A stretch of DNA of 64,000 nucleotides from Brevibacterium paucivorans (GTDB lineage: Bacteria > Actinomycetota > Actinomycetes > Actinomycetales > Brevibacteriaceae), in NCBI RefSeq assembly GCF_016907735.1, contig NZ_JAFBCP010000001.1, positions 744,001 through 808,000 of the forward strand, read 5' to 3'. Below are positions 64,000 through 64,000 of the stretch, in pieces. Every line of letters begins with the position of its first letter. Position 1 is the first letter of the stretch. Below the pieces are notes generated by a model that had not been told where the DNA came from, did no database searches, and saw only the letters and a program-made list of their open reading frames with translations. The position numbers were made by a program, and so were the translations under genes.

Positions 64000-64000
64000 G

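Overview
This window comes from a moderately GC-rich actinobacterium (about 57% GC by eye), most likely a member of the Micrococcales. The evidence is the actinobacterial gene families (SepX/GlpR, DUF3027 beside a cold-shock protein, PspAA/PspAB, the helicase_C_3/XPB pair, HNH proteins starting MKTLVLNAGYEP), frequent GTG starts, and many starts that look leaderless: a TANNNT -10 box lies 6-8 nt before the ATG or GTG. There are no insertion sequences, prophage genes or CRISPR arrays. One tRNA, Arg(CCT), is present. Most of the window reads as core chromosome.

Layout. 1-5.9 kb is a surface-glycan cluster (DUF6716 glycosyltransferase, membrane protein, GtrA, GT2 glycosyltransferase, SGNH acyltransferase plus a duplicated fragment of its 3' end). 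6.1-8.7 kb is the methionine importer metNIQ, followed by a strong bidirectional terminator and fhs. 10.6-12.5 kb holds two tandem DUF805 membrane proteins and a small proline-rich membrane protein. 12.5-22.1 kb is metabolic: NUDIX, two succinate-semialdehyde dehydrogenases, acyl-CoA ligase, enoyl-CoA hydratase, quinone oxidoreductase, ornithine cyclodeaminase-like protein and acetyltransferases. 22.1-28.0 kb is the conserved actinobacterial division/envelope neighbourhood sepX - rimJ-like - degenerate Mog/MoaB-like gene - galU, divergent from fthC - fmdB - SAF protein - mscL. 28.1-32.7 kb is a very large, degenerate SF1 helicase with an intact-looking Vsr-like nuclease domain. 32.8-39.2 kb has a thiolase, the tRNA, GlsB/YeaQ, a polysaccharide deacetylase, a tandem universal stress protein, an HNH protein with an upstream 51-codon ORF, and an NlpC/P60 hydrolase. 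39.6-44.8 kb is an MHS transporter and a divergent acyl-CoA ligase / SDR / acyl-CoA dehydrogenase block that may share an operator. 44.9-55.9 kb has a DtxR-type regulator, pdxH/serC, DUF456, an MFS exporter, DUF3027/cold shock, the helicase_C_3/XPB pair and an EamA transporter. 56.1-63.2 kb is an envelope-stress region: response regulator, histidine kinase, HtrA protease, a lone WXG100 protein, and PspA-PspAA-HtpX-PspAB.

Most notable signals. (1) An 8-mer, CCGAGGTG, is scattered about once per kilobase in both orientations and in several reading frames, sometimes as inverted pairs at gene ends. This resembles a DNA-uptake or other chromosome-wide signal. (2) The galU and fthC start codons are only 22 bp apart, with overlapping divergent -10 boxes and no room for leaders. 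(3) A Mog/MoaB-like protein that has lost its molybdopterin signature sits in the position usually held by glp/mog genes next to sepX. (4) The 1474-residue helicase lacks the Walker A lysine and a DE-type Walker B but keeps its nuclease motif. (5) The histidine kinase carries a KDKxG repeat insertion inside its ATPase domain.
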